64,000 nucleotides of DNA from Sphingobacterium bambusae. Lineage in GTDB: Bacteria; Bacteroidota; Bacteroidia; Sphingobacteriales; Sphingobacteriaceae. The translations under genes and the position numbers were made by a program. A model generated the notes under the pieces. It did no database searches. It was given only the letters and a program-made list of their open reading frames with translations, and was not told where the DNA came from. The DNA lies in the NCBI RefSeq assembly GCF_033955345.1, contig NZ_CP138332.1:5497553-5561552 (forward strand). The letters run 5' to 3'. Shown here piece after piece: positions 42,700 through 52,813 of the stretch. Every line of letters starts with the position of its first letter. Position 1 is the first letter of the stretch.

Positions 42700-44676
42700 C
42701 TATTGAATGGGCAACAGCATCTTAAATATTGTCCCTTGCTCATCACTCTTTTGGACAGCGATGGTGCCGCCGTGCAGGGCTATAATCTCCCGACAAAGAT
42801 ACAAGCCGATTCCAAATCCAGCGATAGAGCCCATTTTGCTGCTCTTGACCCGGTGGTAGCGTTCAAATATTTTTTCTTGATCGTCTGGAGCAACACCCAT
42901 CCCCTGATCAGACACCAAAATCTCCAGCCAATCGCTATCCAGCATAGTATAGCGCAAATCGATGCGGGATGCTACAGGAGAATATTTCACGGCATTCCCG
43001 ACCAAATTAAAGATTACTTGAGCAATTTTTTCCCGATCAGCATACAAGGCCACATCTTCCAGTGCTTCAAACACAATTTGATGGCTCTGCACGGTATGCA
43101 GTACCTCTTCTTGAAGTTCGGCAAACAGTATTTTAAGGCTAAAGGGTGATCTGTTGAGCAGCATTTTACCGGCATCCAGTCTGGAGATATTCAAGAAACC
43201 GTTGATCATGTTGGTCATATTTTCGACCTGTCGCAGGGATTTATCCAATGCATTATGTTGATTGATAGCTGATGTCGCTCCATCTGCAGCCCGTTGCATC
43301 AATTGTAGGTAAGCCTTTAACGAAGTAAGCGGTGTTTTTAGTTCGTGGCTGACCATTCCAATAAAATCATCTTTACGCTGTTCGTCTTTCTTTTGCTCGG
43401 TGATGTCCCGGAGCGTGCCGTTCAAACTTACAGCCCGCCCCGCCGTATCATAAAGAACCTGTCCACGCGCCTGCACCATCCGTTCCGCAGTATCGTTCGC
43501 CGCCTGAATGCGGTATTCCGCGGCATAGCTTCCCGTCGATTCAGGTGCCAGCGAATGCTGTATGGCATCGATAACACGTTGTCGATCCTCCTCAATGATA
43601 ACCGCCAATGCTTCGGAAAGATCAATATAGCCTGCTGGCGCTAAGCCAAACCAAGTATGAAGCAGGTGGTTACCCGCAAAAAGGTTAGTCTCTGGCTCGT
43701 AGTAAAAGGTAGCCAACTGCCCCGCGTCGAGCGCTAGATTGAGCATATGCTGGTCCTTTTCATTTTTCCTTCGCGCGGTGACCTGCTCGGTAATTTCTTC
43801 CAATATGACTAAGACGCCCGTAACCTGACCATCGGCGGCAAAAATGGGTTGATAAATGGAGTTGACGATGGCCTGCCGCAATCCGCCATTGTGGGACAGG
43901 TTGACGGCAAATTCATTATTTGTTTTCCTTTTCCCGGTATTATAAACCTGATCTAACCAGTCATACACGGGCTGCCCGATGAGTTCGGGCCTTGCCTGCC
44001 TGTGCGGCAGACCAATGACATCAGCCCCTTGGCGTCCCCAGATATGTAGGATAGTCGAGTTCGCAATTTCAATAACATGCTCAGGCCCCTTGAGCATAGC
44101 AATTCCTACTGGTGCCTGCTCAATAATGGTACGCATATGCTCTCTGCTTTCTGAAAGAAGTGCGATGGAAGTCTCGAGATCGCTAGTGCTTGCAGCGCGC
44201 TCGTCCAAGGTTAGGGGAATTTCTATTTTTAAAGGTTCTTCGCCGCTTTCCGATTCGGAAATTAGCGGCTGCGTGGGCTGTTCGCAGGTCGTCGGCCGAG
44301 CGGTACATAGGATACAGGACATCCCACCGCTAGGATCGGCAATAGCTTCATACTGAAAGCTGTACCATGCAGGATCGTTGCTTGTTGCATCAAGTATAGA
44401 TCGCAAAACGGAGTCCTGAGACAGGGCGCTATCTGCGTGCTGCCCGAGACGCTGCAAAAGAATAGGCAGATCGTCACAGGCCAGCTGGGGTACAGCGTCG
44501 AAAAGAGGCATTCCGATGATCGAAGCCTCTTTTCCCAAAAGTTTCAACATGCCTTGATTGGCAAATTGGACAATCAGGTTTTCTCCGAAAAATATAGCGG
44601 TAGGTGCTGTCGAAGCCTGCAGCACCTGTAAAAGAATATTATCGCTTAACAGCATGGGTTTGGTATGCATAAACAT
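42700..44676 (-). CDS. Multi-PAS sensor histidine kinase
   Basis: A 658-residue soluble kinase. PAS domains lie at about 15-125 (IFFGENLIVQFANQGMLKLL), about 180-300 (PVGIAMLKGPEHVIEIANST) and about 310-420 (ending LNGTLRDITEQK). The phosphoacceptor is His444 in MVSHELKTPLTS. The ATPase boxes are NLVGNAVKYSP, DQGMGVA and FGIGLYLCREI. It has no receiver domain. It lies 26 bases after the bacteriophytochrome gene on the same strand, with a lone receiver upstream, so the three probably form a signalling unit. Confidence 0.9.
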   Translation of the reverse strand: MFMHTKPMLLSDNILLQVLQASTAPTAIFFGENLIVQFANQGMLKLLGKEASIIGMPLFDAVPQLACDDLPILLQRLGQHADSALSQDSVLRSILDATSNDPAWYSFQYEAIADPSGGMSCILCTARPTTCEQPTQPLISESESGEEPLKIEIPLTLDERAASTSDLETSIALLSESREHMRTIIEQAPVGIAMLKGPEHVIEIANSTILHIWGRQGADVIGLPHRQARPELIGQPVYDWLDQVYNTGKRKTNNEFAVNLSHNGGLRQAIVNSIYQPIFAADGQVTGVLVILEEITEQVTARRKNEKDQHMLNLALDAGQLATFYYEPETNLFAGNHLLHTWFGLAPAGYIDLSEALAVIIEEDRQRVIDAIQHSLAPESTGSYAAEYRIQAANDTAERMVQARGQVLYDTAGRAVSLNGTLRDITEQKKDEQRKDDFIGMVSHELKTPLTSLKAYLQLMQRAADGATSAINQHNALDKSLRQVENMTNMINGFLNISRLDAGKMLLNRSPFSLKILFAELQEEVLHTVQSHQIVFEALEDVALYADREKIAQVIFNLVGNAVKYSPVASRIDLRYTMLDSDWLEILVSDQGMGVAPDDQEKIFERYHRVKSSKMGSIAGFGIGLYLCREIIALHGGTIAVQKSDEQGTIFKMLLPIQ

Positions 44677-44702
44677 CCAAAGATATACAAATTACCATTT
44701 TT

Positions 44703-46916
44703 CTAGGCTACCGAGTTACGCGGAAATCTTAAGATAAAGGTACTGCCTATCCCCTCTTGGCTTTCCACGGTAATCTGTGCGCCATGCCGCGACATAATTT
44801 TCTTAACCGTAGCAAGGCCCACACCCGAACCCTCAAAGGAGTCCAAATCACCAATTCGACTGAACAGGCCAAAAATATGCTCTTGCTGCTTCGCATTAAT
44901 GCCCACGCCATTATCGGTAATACGGTATACCACATGGCTTGCGTCTAACGTACCCTCTACTGAAACTATAGGGCGCGTTACTTTATGCGAATATTTAACG
45001 GCATTCTCGATTACATTTAAGAAAACCTGAAAGATCAAAATAGGATCGCCTTCTACGGGCGGGGTAGACAAAATATCCAGCTGCAAATGCTCATTAAGCT
45101 TGCTGACCAGCAAGTGTTCCCGAATATTCCATAATAAGGAAGACATCTCTACATGCTCTTTATTCACGAATTTCTGCCCCACCTTCGCGTACTCCAAGAC
45201 GGTGTGTACCATTTTGGTGAGCTGCTCTGCGCTTCCTTTTATCTTTCCAGCCATGCCCTGCACGTCATTTTCGGTTGACTTTCGCTGAATAAGCTCAGCA
45301 TAAGCCTTGATGGCCGTTAGTGGTGTTTTCAGATCATGCGATACGGTATGGGCGAAGGAATCCAATTCCGCATAGGCCTCCCTTAATTTTTCGTTCAGCT
45401 TTCGGAGCTCATTTACTTTCCTAGCAACAGCGTAATTGATCTCATCCCTGATTTGTATAAAAATCTGCTGCTCAGTAGTAGACCAAGGACGCGCATAACC
45501 TTTCACCTCTTGTAGCCACTGTTCAAAAGAATTTCGGGGAGATATAAAAGGCTGCGCCTTATCATCAAACTCGACGATTTTATCGGGTTTTCCAGCCCAG
45601 CGCACAACGGATGCTTTTTCCTCGCGGAAAAGGAAAAGGTAATCCTTGAGTTCAGCGCTCAGCTGGCAGGCCATAACACCAGCAAAAGAAGTGCCTGCCA
45701 AGTCGGCAAGCAAGCTATCGGAGGATACTTGATCCGTAGCAAAAATCTCTGCGGCATGCGTGGAGGCCAGTTTGCTGCTCAGCAAGGCTATTTGCTCCTC
45801 GTACGGTACATCGCCAAAGCCGTAAAGCTCGCCTTCAAAATAGAAAGCAAAACCGACGGCATCGAAGGTCTTTAACATATTGGCGCCGCAGGCCTGCACA
45901 ATATCAGCGATGTTATCTGTGTTTTGGAGACTGCGCACGATTTCCATAACTGCAGCCTGAAAGCTCAAGAGCTCCTTCTGCTGGGATTCCTGCGATCGCA
46001 TAGCGATGCAGGAACTTAACACCTGCCCCACCAACTTCGCCGTTTCGCGTTGCCTGTAATTGATATATCTTGGCGAATAATTATGGCAGGCAATCAATCC
46101 CCACAGTTCACCTTCTACGATAATAGAGACGCTAAAACTAGAATCCACCTTCATGTTTTTGAGGTACCGGATGTGTACCGGTGACACGGCGCGCAAGGAG
46201 CTATCGCTGAGATCAACAGGTGCTGGATCTAGACCGACAATCGATATAGGCTGCTCATGTACGTTGGCGATCAGTCGGGTATAGTTACGCTTATAAAGCT
46301 CGCGGGCTTGCTGTGGGATATCCGAGGCTGGGTAATGCAGTCCCAACCAACTCTCCAGCTCAGCTTCGCGATCTTCTGCAATGACTTCACCATGTCCATC
46401 TTGATGAAATTTATAGATCATCACCCGCTGGTAGCCTATAATATGCCGCGTCTGCTGAACCGCATTCTCCAAGATGCTCTGCAATTCATTATCGGCCAGC
46501 ATATGGGATAAAGACGCACCCACTTTATTTTGTGGATCTTGAAAGAGATCGGATTGCTGAGGTTCGAAGTCCACCAAATAATTATCCGCACTTTGCGAAA
46601 GGATGACGTTAAAAAACTCACGCCCGATGCGGACTTGGTAAGGGTTCGACGGTCTGAACTCGCCGTCATGCCAGCTCAAGGATACCAGTTCAACCAAGAA
46701 ATTATTAGCATGATCTTTACCCAAGGCTTTGTTCAGCAGCGTTACAGACCCACCGAGGATATCTGTATAGGAAATTCCCGTTAGGGCTTCCACATTGGCA
46801 CTGCATTGATGGATAATGCCCTTTTCGTCCATGACGATCAACATGCCATGGGACTGTATAGCCCCTGGAATATGTATGGGCTCCTGACTGCACAAATCTA
46901 ATAAATCGCTATTCAT
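44703..46916 (-). CDS. bphP: Bacteriophytochrome histidine kinase
   Basis: A 737-residue red/far-red photosensor kinase. Order: PAS at about 10-120 with Cys9 in LDLCSQEPIHIPGAIQSHG, the site that binds biliverdin in bacteriophytochromes; GAF at about 140-310 with YPASDIPQQARELY and the chromophore-contacting SPVHIRYLKNM; PHY at about 320-505 with the tongue motif PRNSFEQW; then HisKA with His527 (TVSHDLKTPLTA) and an ATPase domain (GSGVGLATVKKI). All photosensory signatures are intact. No heme oxygenase (biliverdin source) is present in the window. Confidence 0.94.
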   Translation of the reverse strand: MNSDLLDLCSQEPIHIPGAIQSHGMLIVMDEKGIIHQCSANVEALTGISYTDILGGSVTLLNKALGKDHANNFLVELVSLSWHDGEFRPSNPYQVRIGREFFNVILSQSADNYLVDFEPQQSDLFQDPQNKVGASLSHMLADNELQSILENAVQQTRHIIGYQRVMIYKFHQDGHGEVIAEDREAELESWLGLHYPASDIPQQARELYKRNYTRLIANVHEQPISIVGLDPAPVDLSDSSLRAVSPVHIRYLKNMKVDSSFSVSIIVEGELWGLIACHNYSPRYINYRQRETAKLVGQVLSSCIAMRSQESQQKELLSFQAAVMEIVRSLQNTDNIADIVQACGANMLKTFDAVGFAFYFEGELYGFGDVPYEEQIALLSSKLASTHAAEIFATDQVSSDSLLADLAGTSFAGVMACQLSAELKDYLFLFREEKASVVRWAGKPDKIVEFDDKAQPFISPRNSFEQWLQEVKGYARPWSTTEQQIFIQIRDEINYAVARKVNELRKLNEKLREAYAELDSFAHTVSHDLKTPLTAIKAYAELIQRKSTENDVQGMAGKIKGSAEQLTKMVHTVLEYAKVGQKFVNKEHVEMSSLLWNIREHLLVSKLNEHLQLDILSTPPVEGDPILIFQVFLNVIENAVKYSHKVTRPIVSVEGTLDASHVVYRITDNGVGINAKQQEHIFGLFSRIGDLDSFEGSGVGLATVKKIMSRHGAQITVESQEGIGSTFILRFPRNSVA

Positions 46917-47035
46917 CTTTTTAGGGTCTGTAGGTCAAAACTACATTAATAAAATGGCTAAACCTAATGTGGTAAATATATGCTGGAAGCATTAAGAAAA
47001 GGCTTTTTTAAACTGTTTGTAATCCAAACAAATAC

Positions 47036-47413
47036 CTAACGAATAGCGATCTTAGCAAAGCCCTGCTCGACGGTAGCAATAATATCATCCATATCGAAAG
47101 GCTTGGCTACAAAAACATCCGCCCCAGCATCCAAGGCCACTTTTCGGCCATCGATGGAGGCAGAAATACAAATAATATACAAATCTTTAAAAACGGGCTC
47201 TGCGCGAAGTTGACGAATCACCTTGTCACCGGACATGACCGGCATCCAAAGATCGATAATTAACATAGTTGCTTGATGTTCTTTCAACCGCGTGAAGATA
47301 TTTTCGCTATGATATTCAACAAAGACATGTACACCTGCGCTCTCTACAATCAGGCCTAACGTATCGGCAATGTTTTCGTCGTCATCACAGATAAGGACCA
47401 AATTTTCTTCCAT
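47036..47413 (-). CDS. Single-domain response regulator
   Basis: A 125-residue CheY-like receiver without an output domain. Acidic pocket DDDE at 10-13, phosphoacceptor Asp54 in LIIDLWMP, the Ser of CISAS at about 84, and Lys in VAKPFD at about 107. It lies 120 bases upstream of the bacteriophytochrome kinase on the same strand, the usual place for its cognate receiver. Output would be by protein-protein contact or phosphorelay. Confidence 0.9.
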   Translation of the reverse strand: MEENLVLICDDDENIADTLGLIVESAGVHVFVEYHSENIFTRLKEHQATMLIIDLWMPVMSGDKVIRQLRAEPVFKDLYIICISASIDGRKVALDAGADVFVAKPFDMDDIIATVEQGFAKIAIR

Positions 47414-47585
47414 TCAGAAATTCATTACATTTTTGACTGTGGCAATAATAGCCTTCTTTTTCCAAGTTTCTAGGTTTGGCCACCAAAAGCCGTATATAAT
47501 GGAACCAAACAAGTATTAAATCCGACTTGTAGGACGTGGCGAGTAGGCGTAAAAACAAAAAAGTCCTTATAAGTTGTTGCTGGAA

Positions 47586-47616
47586 ATTGATTTATTACAA
47601 CAAAACCCTAGCTTTG
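47586..47616 (+). promoter_or_regulatory. Promoter of the ClC channel gene
   Basis: ATTG at 47586-47589, a 19-base spacer and TAGCTTTG at 47609-47616 fit the Bacteroidota -33/-7 promoter, with an exact TAnnTTTG. Transcription would begin about 15 bases before the GTG start of the channel gene. Confidence 0.5.
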
Positions 47617-47636
47617 CATGGTAAAAGATCGTAGCA

Positions 47637-48938
47637 GTGGTAGATTTAACGCGTAGAAATAAGGTAGTTTCAAACGGTTACTTCCGTTTAGTGATGGCAT
47701 CAATGTTGGTCAGCTTGTTGAGCTGTGGCTTGGGATATTCCTTGAAACACTTCACGGAATACGCCGAAGAATTTATTTTCCATCATGTACAGTCGTTTAG
47801 TTCTTTAGCATTCATAGCTTTACCCAGCGTAGGGATAACGGCGATATATTTCTTGCGTAAGTATCTGTTTAAGAACAGAAAAAACAAAGGCATTACCGAG
47901 ATCTATAACACGCTGGATAAACGAAAAGACCATCTCCCATTTTTTAAGATTCCCTCGCATTTTATTAATGGATTTTTGACGGTGATTTTTGGCGGATCTA
48001 CGGGTGTAGAGGTTTCAACCGTGGTATCGACTGCTACCATCGGTAATGAGCTCTATAAGAAAGGTTTTTCAGCCTCGAAATACAAAAGAGAGCTGATTTG
48101 TGCCGGCGTAACGGCGGGCGTGGCCATTCTGTTTGCAAGTCCACTAGCAGGGCTTTTATTTGCGCTGGAAGTTATCGCCAGAAAAGTCCATAAAACAATA
48201 CTGTTAAGCAGCAGCGTGTCGGCAATTTGCGCTTATTTTTTTATCTGCCTTTTCGATAGTAGGCCATTTTTCGATATACCGGTTCAGGATTGGCAATGGA
48301 AAGCCGTGCCTTTTTTTATGCTTTTAAGCCTATTGTCGGGAATACTGTCGGTGTATTTCACCCTTGTCGTTATTAAGACAAAGACCTTGTTCAATAAAAT
48401 TTCCAGTAATTTTACCCGTGTTAATTTGGGAGCCGTTGCCGTTGGCCTACTGATTTTCTTACTCCCCGTGCTATATGGGGACAGTTACCATGGGCTAAAG
48501 GAGATACTGCATCAACTAGTGGAACATAAAGATTATTCCATTGCCCTCTTGTTTTTATTGGTCGTTTTGAAACCTTTGGCTTCATCGCTAACGCTGGGAG
48601 CTGGTGGCGACGGCGGTGTTTTTGCACCGAGTATCGTGTCTGGAGCATTGTTGGGTCTACTTATCGCACACAGTAGTAATCTATTTTTAGGAACAAACCT
48701 CTTGTTGTTTAACTTTATGCTAATCGGTGCTGCCTGTACATTGGCCGGGTCCATATTTGCGCCACTGACCGCTATCTTCTTGGTATGTAGCCTAGCCCCC
48801 AATGGTTATGCACTCATCATTCCACTGGGCATATGCTGTTTCCTTACAAAATACTTCGCCCAATGCATCTTACCCTATAATGTCTACACCTATGAAGCTT
48901 ACAAGGAGGCGTCCGCTTTAGTTCCGAAGGGCCGGTAA
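47637..48938 (+). CDS. ClC-family chloride channel/antiporter
   Basis: A 433-residue protein with about ten hydrophobic segments. The family's gating-Glu region is GGSTGVEVSTVV at about 120 (GxEx in place of GREGP), and the GxFxP motif is GDGGVFAPSI at about 324. There is no CBS domain. The start is a GTG; the nearby ATG at 47618 is in another frame. It moves chloride, with or without proton exchange. It is convergent with the siroheme methyltransferase gene and otherwise isolated. Confidence 0.87.
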   Translation: MVDLTRRNKVVSNGYFRLVMASMLVSLLSCGLGYSLKHFTEYAEEFIFHHVQSFSSLAFIALPSVGITAIYFLRKYLFKNRKNKGITEIYNTLDKRKDHLPFFKIPSHFINGFLTVIFGGSTGVEVSTVVSTATIGNELYKKGFSASKYKRELICAGVTAGVAILFASPLAGLLFALEVIARKVHKTILLSSSVSAICAYFFICLFDSRPFFDIPVQDWQWKAVPFFMLLSLLSGILSVYFTLVVIKTKTLFNKISSNFTRVNLGAVAVGLLIFLLPVLYGDSYHGLKEILHQLVEHKDYSIALLFLLVVLKPLASSLTLGAGGDGGVFAPSIVSGALLGLLIAHSSNLFLGTNLLLFNFMLIGAACTLAGSIFAPLTAIFLVCSLAPNGYALIIPLGICCFLTKYFAQCILPYNVYTYEAYKEASALVPKGR

Positions 48939-48982
48939 AAAATATCGACACATTTCCATCATTCCAATCAAAATTACTGGCA

Positions 48983-49747
48983 TCAAATAATTCGCTTACC
49001 CAGGTGCTGCAGCTCTGTATGTATATGCAGCTTAAGATCGACGACAGCGCCTATAATAATGATGGCCGGGTGATGTATCTGCTGTTGCAGGCTCGTTATT
49101 TGTAAATCTTTGACTAGACAGCTGACCGACTTTTCGTTAGGACAAGTGGCATTTTGTATCATAGCTGCCGGTGTGTCACCTTTTCCTAAGCGCACGTAGG
49201 TGCCTGCTATTTCGGCTACTTTTCTCATTCCCATGTAGATGATAACGGTAGCGTTACTTTGCGCCGCCAAGGCCAAATCTGCCGTAAGTTCGCCATTGCT
49301 CTTTGTTCCCGTCATGATCCACACGCCTTCACTTACACCGCGATGCGTTAATGGAATATCGTTGCTTCCCGCCCCCTGCATACTACTAATACCTGGAATA
49401 TATTCGGTCGCTATGCCCAATGTATTCGCATATAGGCGCTCTTCAAAACCCCGCCCAAAAATATAAGGATCACCTCCTTTGAGCCTAAGCACCGTAGCGT
49501 AATGATGGCAATAGTGGCCTATTAGGCTATTAATATCCGCTTGAGGCACATATTGACCATATGGATCTTTGCCGACATAAATCTTTTTGCAATTTTTTGG
49601 GCACAAATCTAGTATTTCTTGACTAACCAAGTTGTCAAACAGCACAATCTCAGCCCTTATTATCGTATTGTAGGCTTTTATGGTTAAAAGATCCGGGTTT
49701 CCGGGGCCACAACCTATAATAAAAAGCTTTCCAGTCATATTTAACAT
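48983..49747 (-). CDS. cobA: Uroporphyrinogen-III C-methyltransferase
   Basis: A 254-residue SUMT enzyme: GKLFIIGCGPGNPDLLTIKA at the N-terminus (SAM-binding loop), LRLKGGDPYIFGRGFEE at about 87, PGISSMQGAGSNDIPLTHRG at about 119 and a C-terminal sheet. It methylates uroporphyrinogen III to precorrin-2, the first step to siroheme. It is divergent from nirB across 140 bases; NirB needs siroheme, so the pairing is functional. The CysG dehydrogenase/ferrochelatase part is not fused here. An ATG three codons downstream (MTGKLFIIG) could be the true start. Confidence 0.9.
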   Translation of the reverse strand: MLNMTGKLFIIGCGPGNPDLLTIKAYNTIIRAEIVLFDNLVSQEILDLCPKNCKKIYVGKDPYGQYVPQADINSLIGHYCHHYATVLRLKGGDPYIFGRGFEERLYANTLGIATEYIPGISSMQGAGSNDIPLTHRGVSEGVWIMTGTKSNGELTADLALAAQSNATVIIYMGMRKVAEIAGTYVRLGKGDTPAAMIQNATCPNEKSVSCLVKDLQITSLQQQIHHPAIIIIGAVVDLKLHIHTELQHLGKRII

Positions 49748-49804
49748 GATTTAAACAATGAATTTTCGATTTATTGAAACCAAATGTATAATATTTTATT
49801 ATTT

Positions 49805-49849
49805 AAATCATATTTTATTTGATTTTATGAATTTTTTACAATTTATTTG
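49805..49849 (+). promoter_or_regulatory. nirB promoter with overlapping palindrome
   Basis: TTTG (49818-49821), 20 bases, then TTTATTTG (49842-49849) fit the -33/-7 pattern with one mismatch. A palindrome AAATCA-N9-TGATTT (49805-49825) covers the -33 element, about 40 bases before the expected transcript start, the place of a class II activator. It is not the classical FNR or CRP consensus. Confidence 0.4.
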
Positions 49850-49887
49850 TGATATAAATACATGAAAAAGACTAAAACACCTTAAAT

Positions 49888-52410
49888 ATGAACACAAAAA
49901 GTATAGTAATCATAGGAAACGGAATGGTGAGTCATAAATTCTGTGAAAAAATAAAATCAAAAACAGATAAATTTAAGATAACAGTATTCAATGAAGAGCC
50001 AATACGCGCTTACGACCGCGTTCATTTAACAGATTACTTTAAAAAAAAGGAAGGCGACGATTTATTTTTATCAGATTTAGCTTGGTATAACGAAAAAAAT
50101 ATCGATTTACATCTTAATGATCCCATTGTTAACGTAAACATTGACAAAAAGATCGTAGAATCGCAGCAAGGGGTGATCGTTGCCTACGATTATGTTATTT
50201 TCGCGACGGGTTCTGCCGCATTTGTGCCTCCTATTTCCGGCATAGATAAACAAGGTGTATTCCTTTACCGGACGATAGCGGATTTGGATCGTATTAAAGC
50301 ATATGCTGGCCATGCCAGAAAAGGAGCAGTCATCGGAGGAGGCTTATTGGGATTGGAAGCGGCAAAAGCATTGGTAGATCTACAAATTAAAGATACTTCG
50401 GTGGTCGAATTTGCAGGAAGGCTGATGCCCCGACAAATTGATGATATGGCTAGCGCTACCCTACAGCGCAAATTACTATCCCTAGGCCTTAACTGCCTGT
50501 TGCAAAAGTCTACATCCGAAATTTTAGGCGAAGATCGAATAACCGGTTTGGCATTTGCCGACGGTAGCAGCATCGCGGCAGACATCCTGATTGTTTCCGC
50601 AGGGATCAAGCCTCGCGATGAGCTAGCGCAGCAAACAGGCCTGAAGATCGGCGCTCGCGGCGGCATTTTGGTTGATGAAAAAATGCGCACATCGGATCCA
50701 CATATTTTTGCGATCGGCGAATGTGCGTTGTTTAACGATATGATTTATGGCTTAGTTGCTCCAGGCTATGAGATGGCCGAAATTGCGGCAGCAACAATCT
50801 GTGGAGAACAAAAAAACTTCCATGGCTTCGACATGAGCACCAAACTGAAACTTATGGGTGTTGATGTTGCTAGTTTTGGAGATCCATTTATCTGTGAACC
50901 AGATGCTCGAACCATACACCTAGAAGATAAGCACAAAGGCATCTATAAAAGACTCAATATTAGTGCGGATGGAAAAAGATTACTAGGAGGAATATTGGTG
51001 GGGGAAGCGCATAGTTACAATATGCTTTTGCAAACGGTCAACAACCATTTGCCCATCCCGGAACATCCGGAGATACTGCTTTTTAGCGAACAAGCCGTCA
51101 ACGGAAAATCTACTGGAGCGGGTGTGGACACCCTGCCGGATAGTGCACTGATCTGCAGTTGCGAAGGAGTCACCAAGGCAGAGATCAGCCGCGCCGTTAC
51201 CGAACAGAACTGTGAACATGTAGATGACGTCAAGAAATGTACAAAAGCTGGATCGGGTTGCGGCGGATGCGTACCGATGTTGAAGGATATCGTGACATAC
51301 ACAATGAAACAACAGGGGAAATACATCCGTAATACCGTATGTGAACATTTCGAATATAGCAGACAAGAGCTTTTTGATCTGATGAAGATCCACGAGTTCC
51401 GTACGTATGACGAAGTCTTGGACAGTCTGGGACATGGACATGGCTGCGAAATATGCAAGCCACTTGTATCTTCACTCCTAGCAAGCCTTTGGAATGAAAT
51501 GATACTAGGCAAGGGTAATGACACTGCGCAGGACAGTAACGATCGTTTTTTGGCAAATATCCAGCGTGGAGGAACCTACTCTGTCGTGCCTAGAATTCCT
51601 GGCGGGGAAATTTTGCCGGAGAAGCTTATTGTCATTGGTCAAGTGGCGGAGAAATACAAACTTTACACCAAAATCACGGGCGGGCAGCGCATAGATATGT
51701 TTGGCGCACATCTCAATGATCTACCTTTTATTTGGGAAGAACTTATCGCAGCAGGATTTGAAAGCGGCCATGCCTATGGAAAAGCGCTACGTACCGTCAA
51801 AAGCTGCGTGGGAAGTACATGGTGTCGATTTGGCCTACATGACAGCGTTTCCTTTGCTATAAAAATTGAGGAACGCTATCGCGGGGTACGCGCGCCACAT
51901 AAATTCAAATCAGCTGTCAGCGGATGTATACGCGAATGTGCCGAGGCGCAAAGCAAGGACTTCGGTATCATTGCCACCGAAAAAGGATGGAACCTTTACG
52001 TATGCGGTAATGGCGGTAGCAAGCCACAGCATGCCCTACTGTTGGCCAGCGATATAGATAGCGATACCTGCATCCGTTACCTCGATCGATTTCTGATGTT
52101 CTATATACATACCGCAGATCCACTGACACGCACAGCCACTTGGTTAAATAAGATGGATGGTGGAATCGAATACTTGCGAAATGTAGTTGTCAACGACAGT
52201 TTGGGTATGGCTGAGAAGTGGGAAAAAGAAATGCAGCGGCTAGTTGATACCTATCTGTGTGAATGGAAAGTAGCCGTACAGGATCCGAATATCCGCAAAC
52301 GCTTTGTTCATTTTGTGAATGCTCCAGACGAAAAAGATGAGAACGTAAGATTTGACGAAATGCGCGGACAAAAGAAAGCCGCTGACTGGAACGCCACCGT
52401 TTTAATATAA
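49888..52410 (+). CDS. nirB: NADH-dependent nitrite reductase, large subunit
   Basis: An 840-residue enzyme that reduces nitrite to ammonium in the cytoplasm. An NADH/FAD oxidoreductase comes first (SIVIIGNGMVSHKFCEKIKS; DRVHLTDYF; GGGLLGLEAAKAL). A BFD-like [2Fe-2S] domain with CSCEG and GSGCGGCVP follows at about 421-470. Then come the sulfite/nitrite reductase repeats, with CVGSTWC and SGCIRECAEA at about 640-684 providing the Cys ligands to the [4Fe-4S]-siroheme centre. It forms an operon with nirD and the transporter. The divergent cobA supplies siroheme precursor. Confidence 0.95.
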   Translation: MNTKSIVIIGNGMVSHKFCEKIKSKTDKFKITVFNEEPIRAYDRVHLTDYFKKKEGDDLFLSDLAWYNEKNIDLHLNDPIVNVNIDKKIVESQQGVIVAYDYVIFATGSAAFVPPISGIDKQGVFLYRTIADLDRIKAYAGHARKGAVIGGGLLGLEAAKALVDLQIKDTSVVEFAGRLMPRQIDDMASATLQRKLLSLGLNCLLQKSTSEILGEDRITGLAFADGSSIAADILIVSAGIKPRDELAQQTGLKIGARGGILVDEKMRTSDPHIFAIGECALFNDMIYGLVAPGYEMAEIAAATICGEQKNFHGFDMSTKLKLMGVDVASFGDPFICEPDARTIHLEDKHKGIYKRLNISADGKRLLGGILVGEAHSYNMLLQTVNNHLPIPEHPEILLFSEQAVNGKSTGAGVDTLPDSALICSCEGVTKAEISRAVTEQNCEHVDDVKKCTKAGSGCGGCVPMLKDIVTYTMKQQGKYIRNTVCEHFEYSRQELFDLMKIHEFRTYDEVLDSLGHGHGCEICKPLVSSLLASLWNEMILGKGNDTAQDSNDRFLANIQRGGTYSVVPRIPGGEILPEKLIVIGQVAEKYKLYTKITGGQRIDMFGAHLNDLPFIWEELIAAGFESGHAYGKALRTVKSCVGSTWCRFGLHDSVSFAIKIEERYRGVRAPHKFKSAVSGCIRECAEAQSKDFGIIATEKGWNLYVCGNGGSKPQHALLLASDIDSDTCIRYLDRFLMFYIHTADPLTRTATWLNKMDGGIEYLRNVVVNDSLGMAEKWEKEMQRLVDTYLCEWKVAVQDPNIRKRFVHFVNAPDEKDENVRFDEMRGQKKAADWNATVLI

Positions 52411-52431
52411 TCACCTAACTTCTATACACAT

Positions 52432-52779
52432 ATGAAAACATTGAATAGCATTTCATGGCAGCAAGTTTGTCGCATTGAAGATGCGATAGATAATGGCGGT
52501 GTCTGCCTGAAAGTGGACAACCAACAGATCGCACTCTTCTATTTTAAGCGCCGCAATGCATGGTATGCCACACAAAATGAATGTCCGCACAAAAAGCAGA
52601 TGATCTTAAGCCGAGGAATGATCGGTTCGCTGGGCGAGACGCCTAAGGTAGCCTGCCCATTTCACAAAAAAACATTCGCACTAGACACGGGCGAATGCTT
52701 GTCTGGAGACGAGTGTGCGATCAAGACCTACCCGGTCAAGGTTGAAGCTGGAATGGTTTATATTTCCTTGGATAACTAA
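52432..52779 (+). CDS. nirD: Nitrite reductase small subunit, Rieske-like
   Basis: A 115-residue Rieske-fold protein. NECPHKKQMILSRGMIG at about 46 and KVACPFHKKTFALDTGEC at about 70 are the two former cluster loops; here Cys-Pro-His and Cys-Pro-Phe-His are kept (CPH and CPFH), so a [2Fe-2S] cluster is possible, unlike enterobacterial NirD, which lacks it. It pairs with NirB and lies 21 bases after it. Confidence 0.9.
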   Translation: MKTLNSISWQQVCRIEDAIDNGGVCLKVDNQQIALFYFKRRNAWYATQNECPHKKQMILSRGMIGSLGETPKVACPFHKKTFALDTGECLSGDECAIKTYPVKVEAGMVYISLDN

Positions 52780-52813
52780 TCTTTTGTTTTTTTTTCACCC
52801 AATATTTCTGATT

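Noticed and set aside
49805..49825. Classical FNR box (TTGAT-N4-ATCAA)
   Set aside because: The arms run in the opposite sense (AAATCA...TGATTT) with a 9-base spacer, so it is recorded only as a palindrome of unknown binder.
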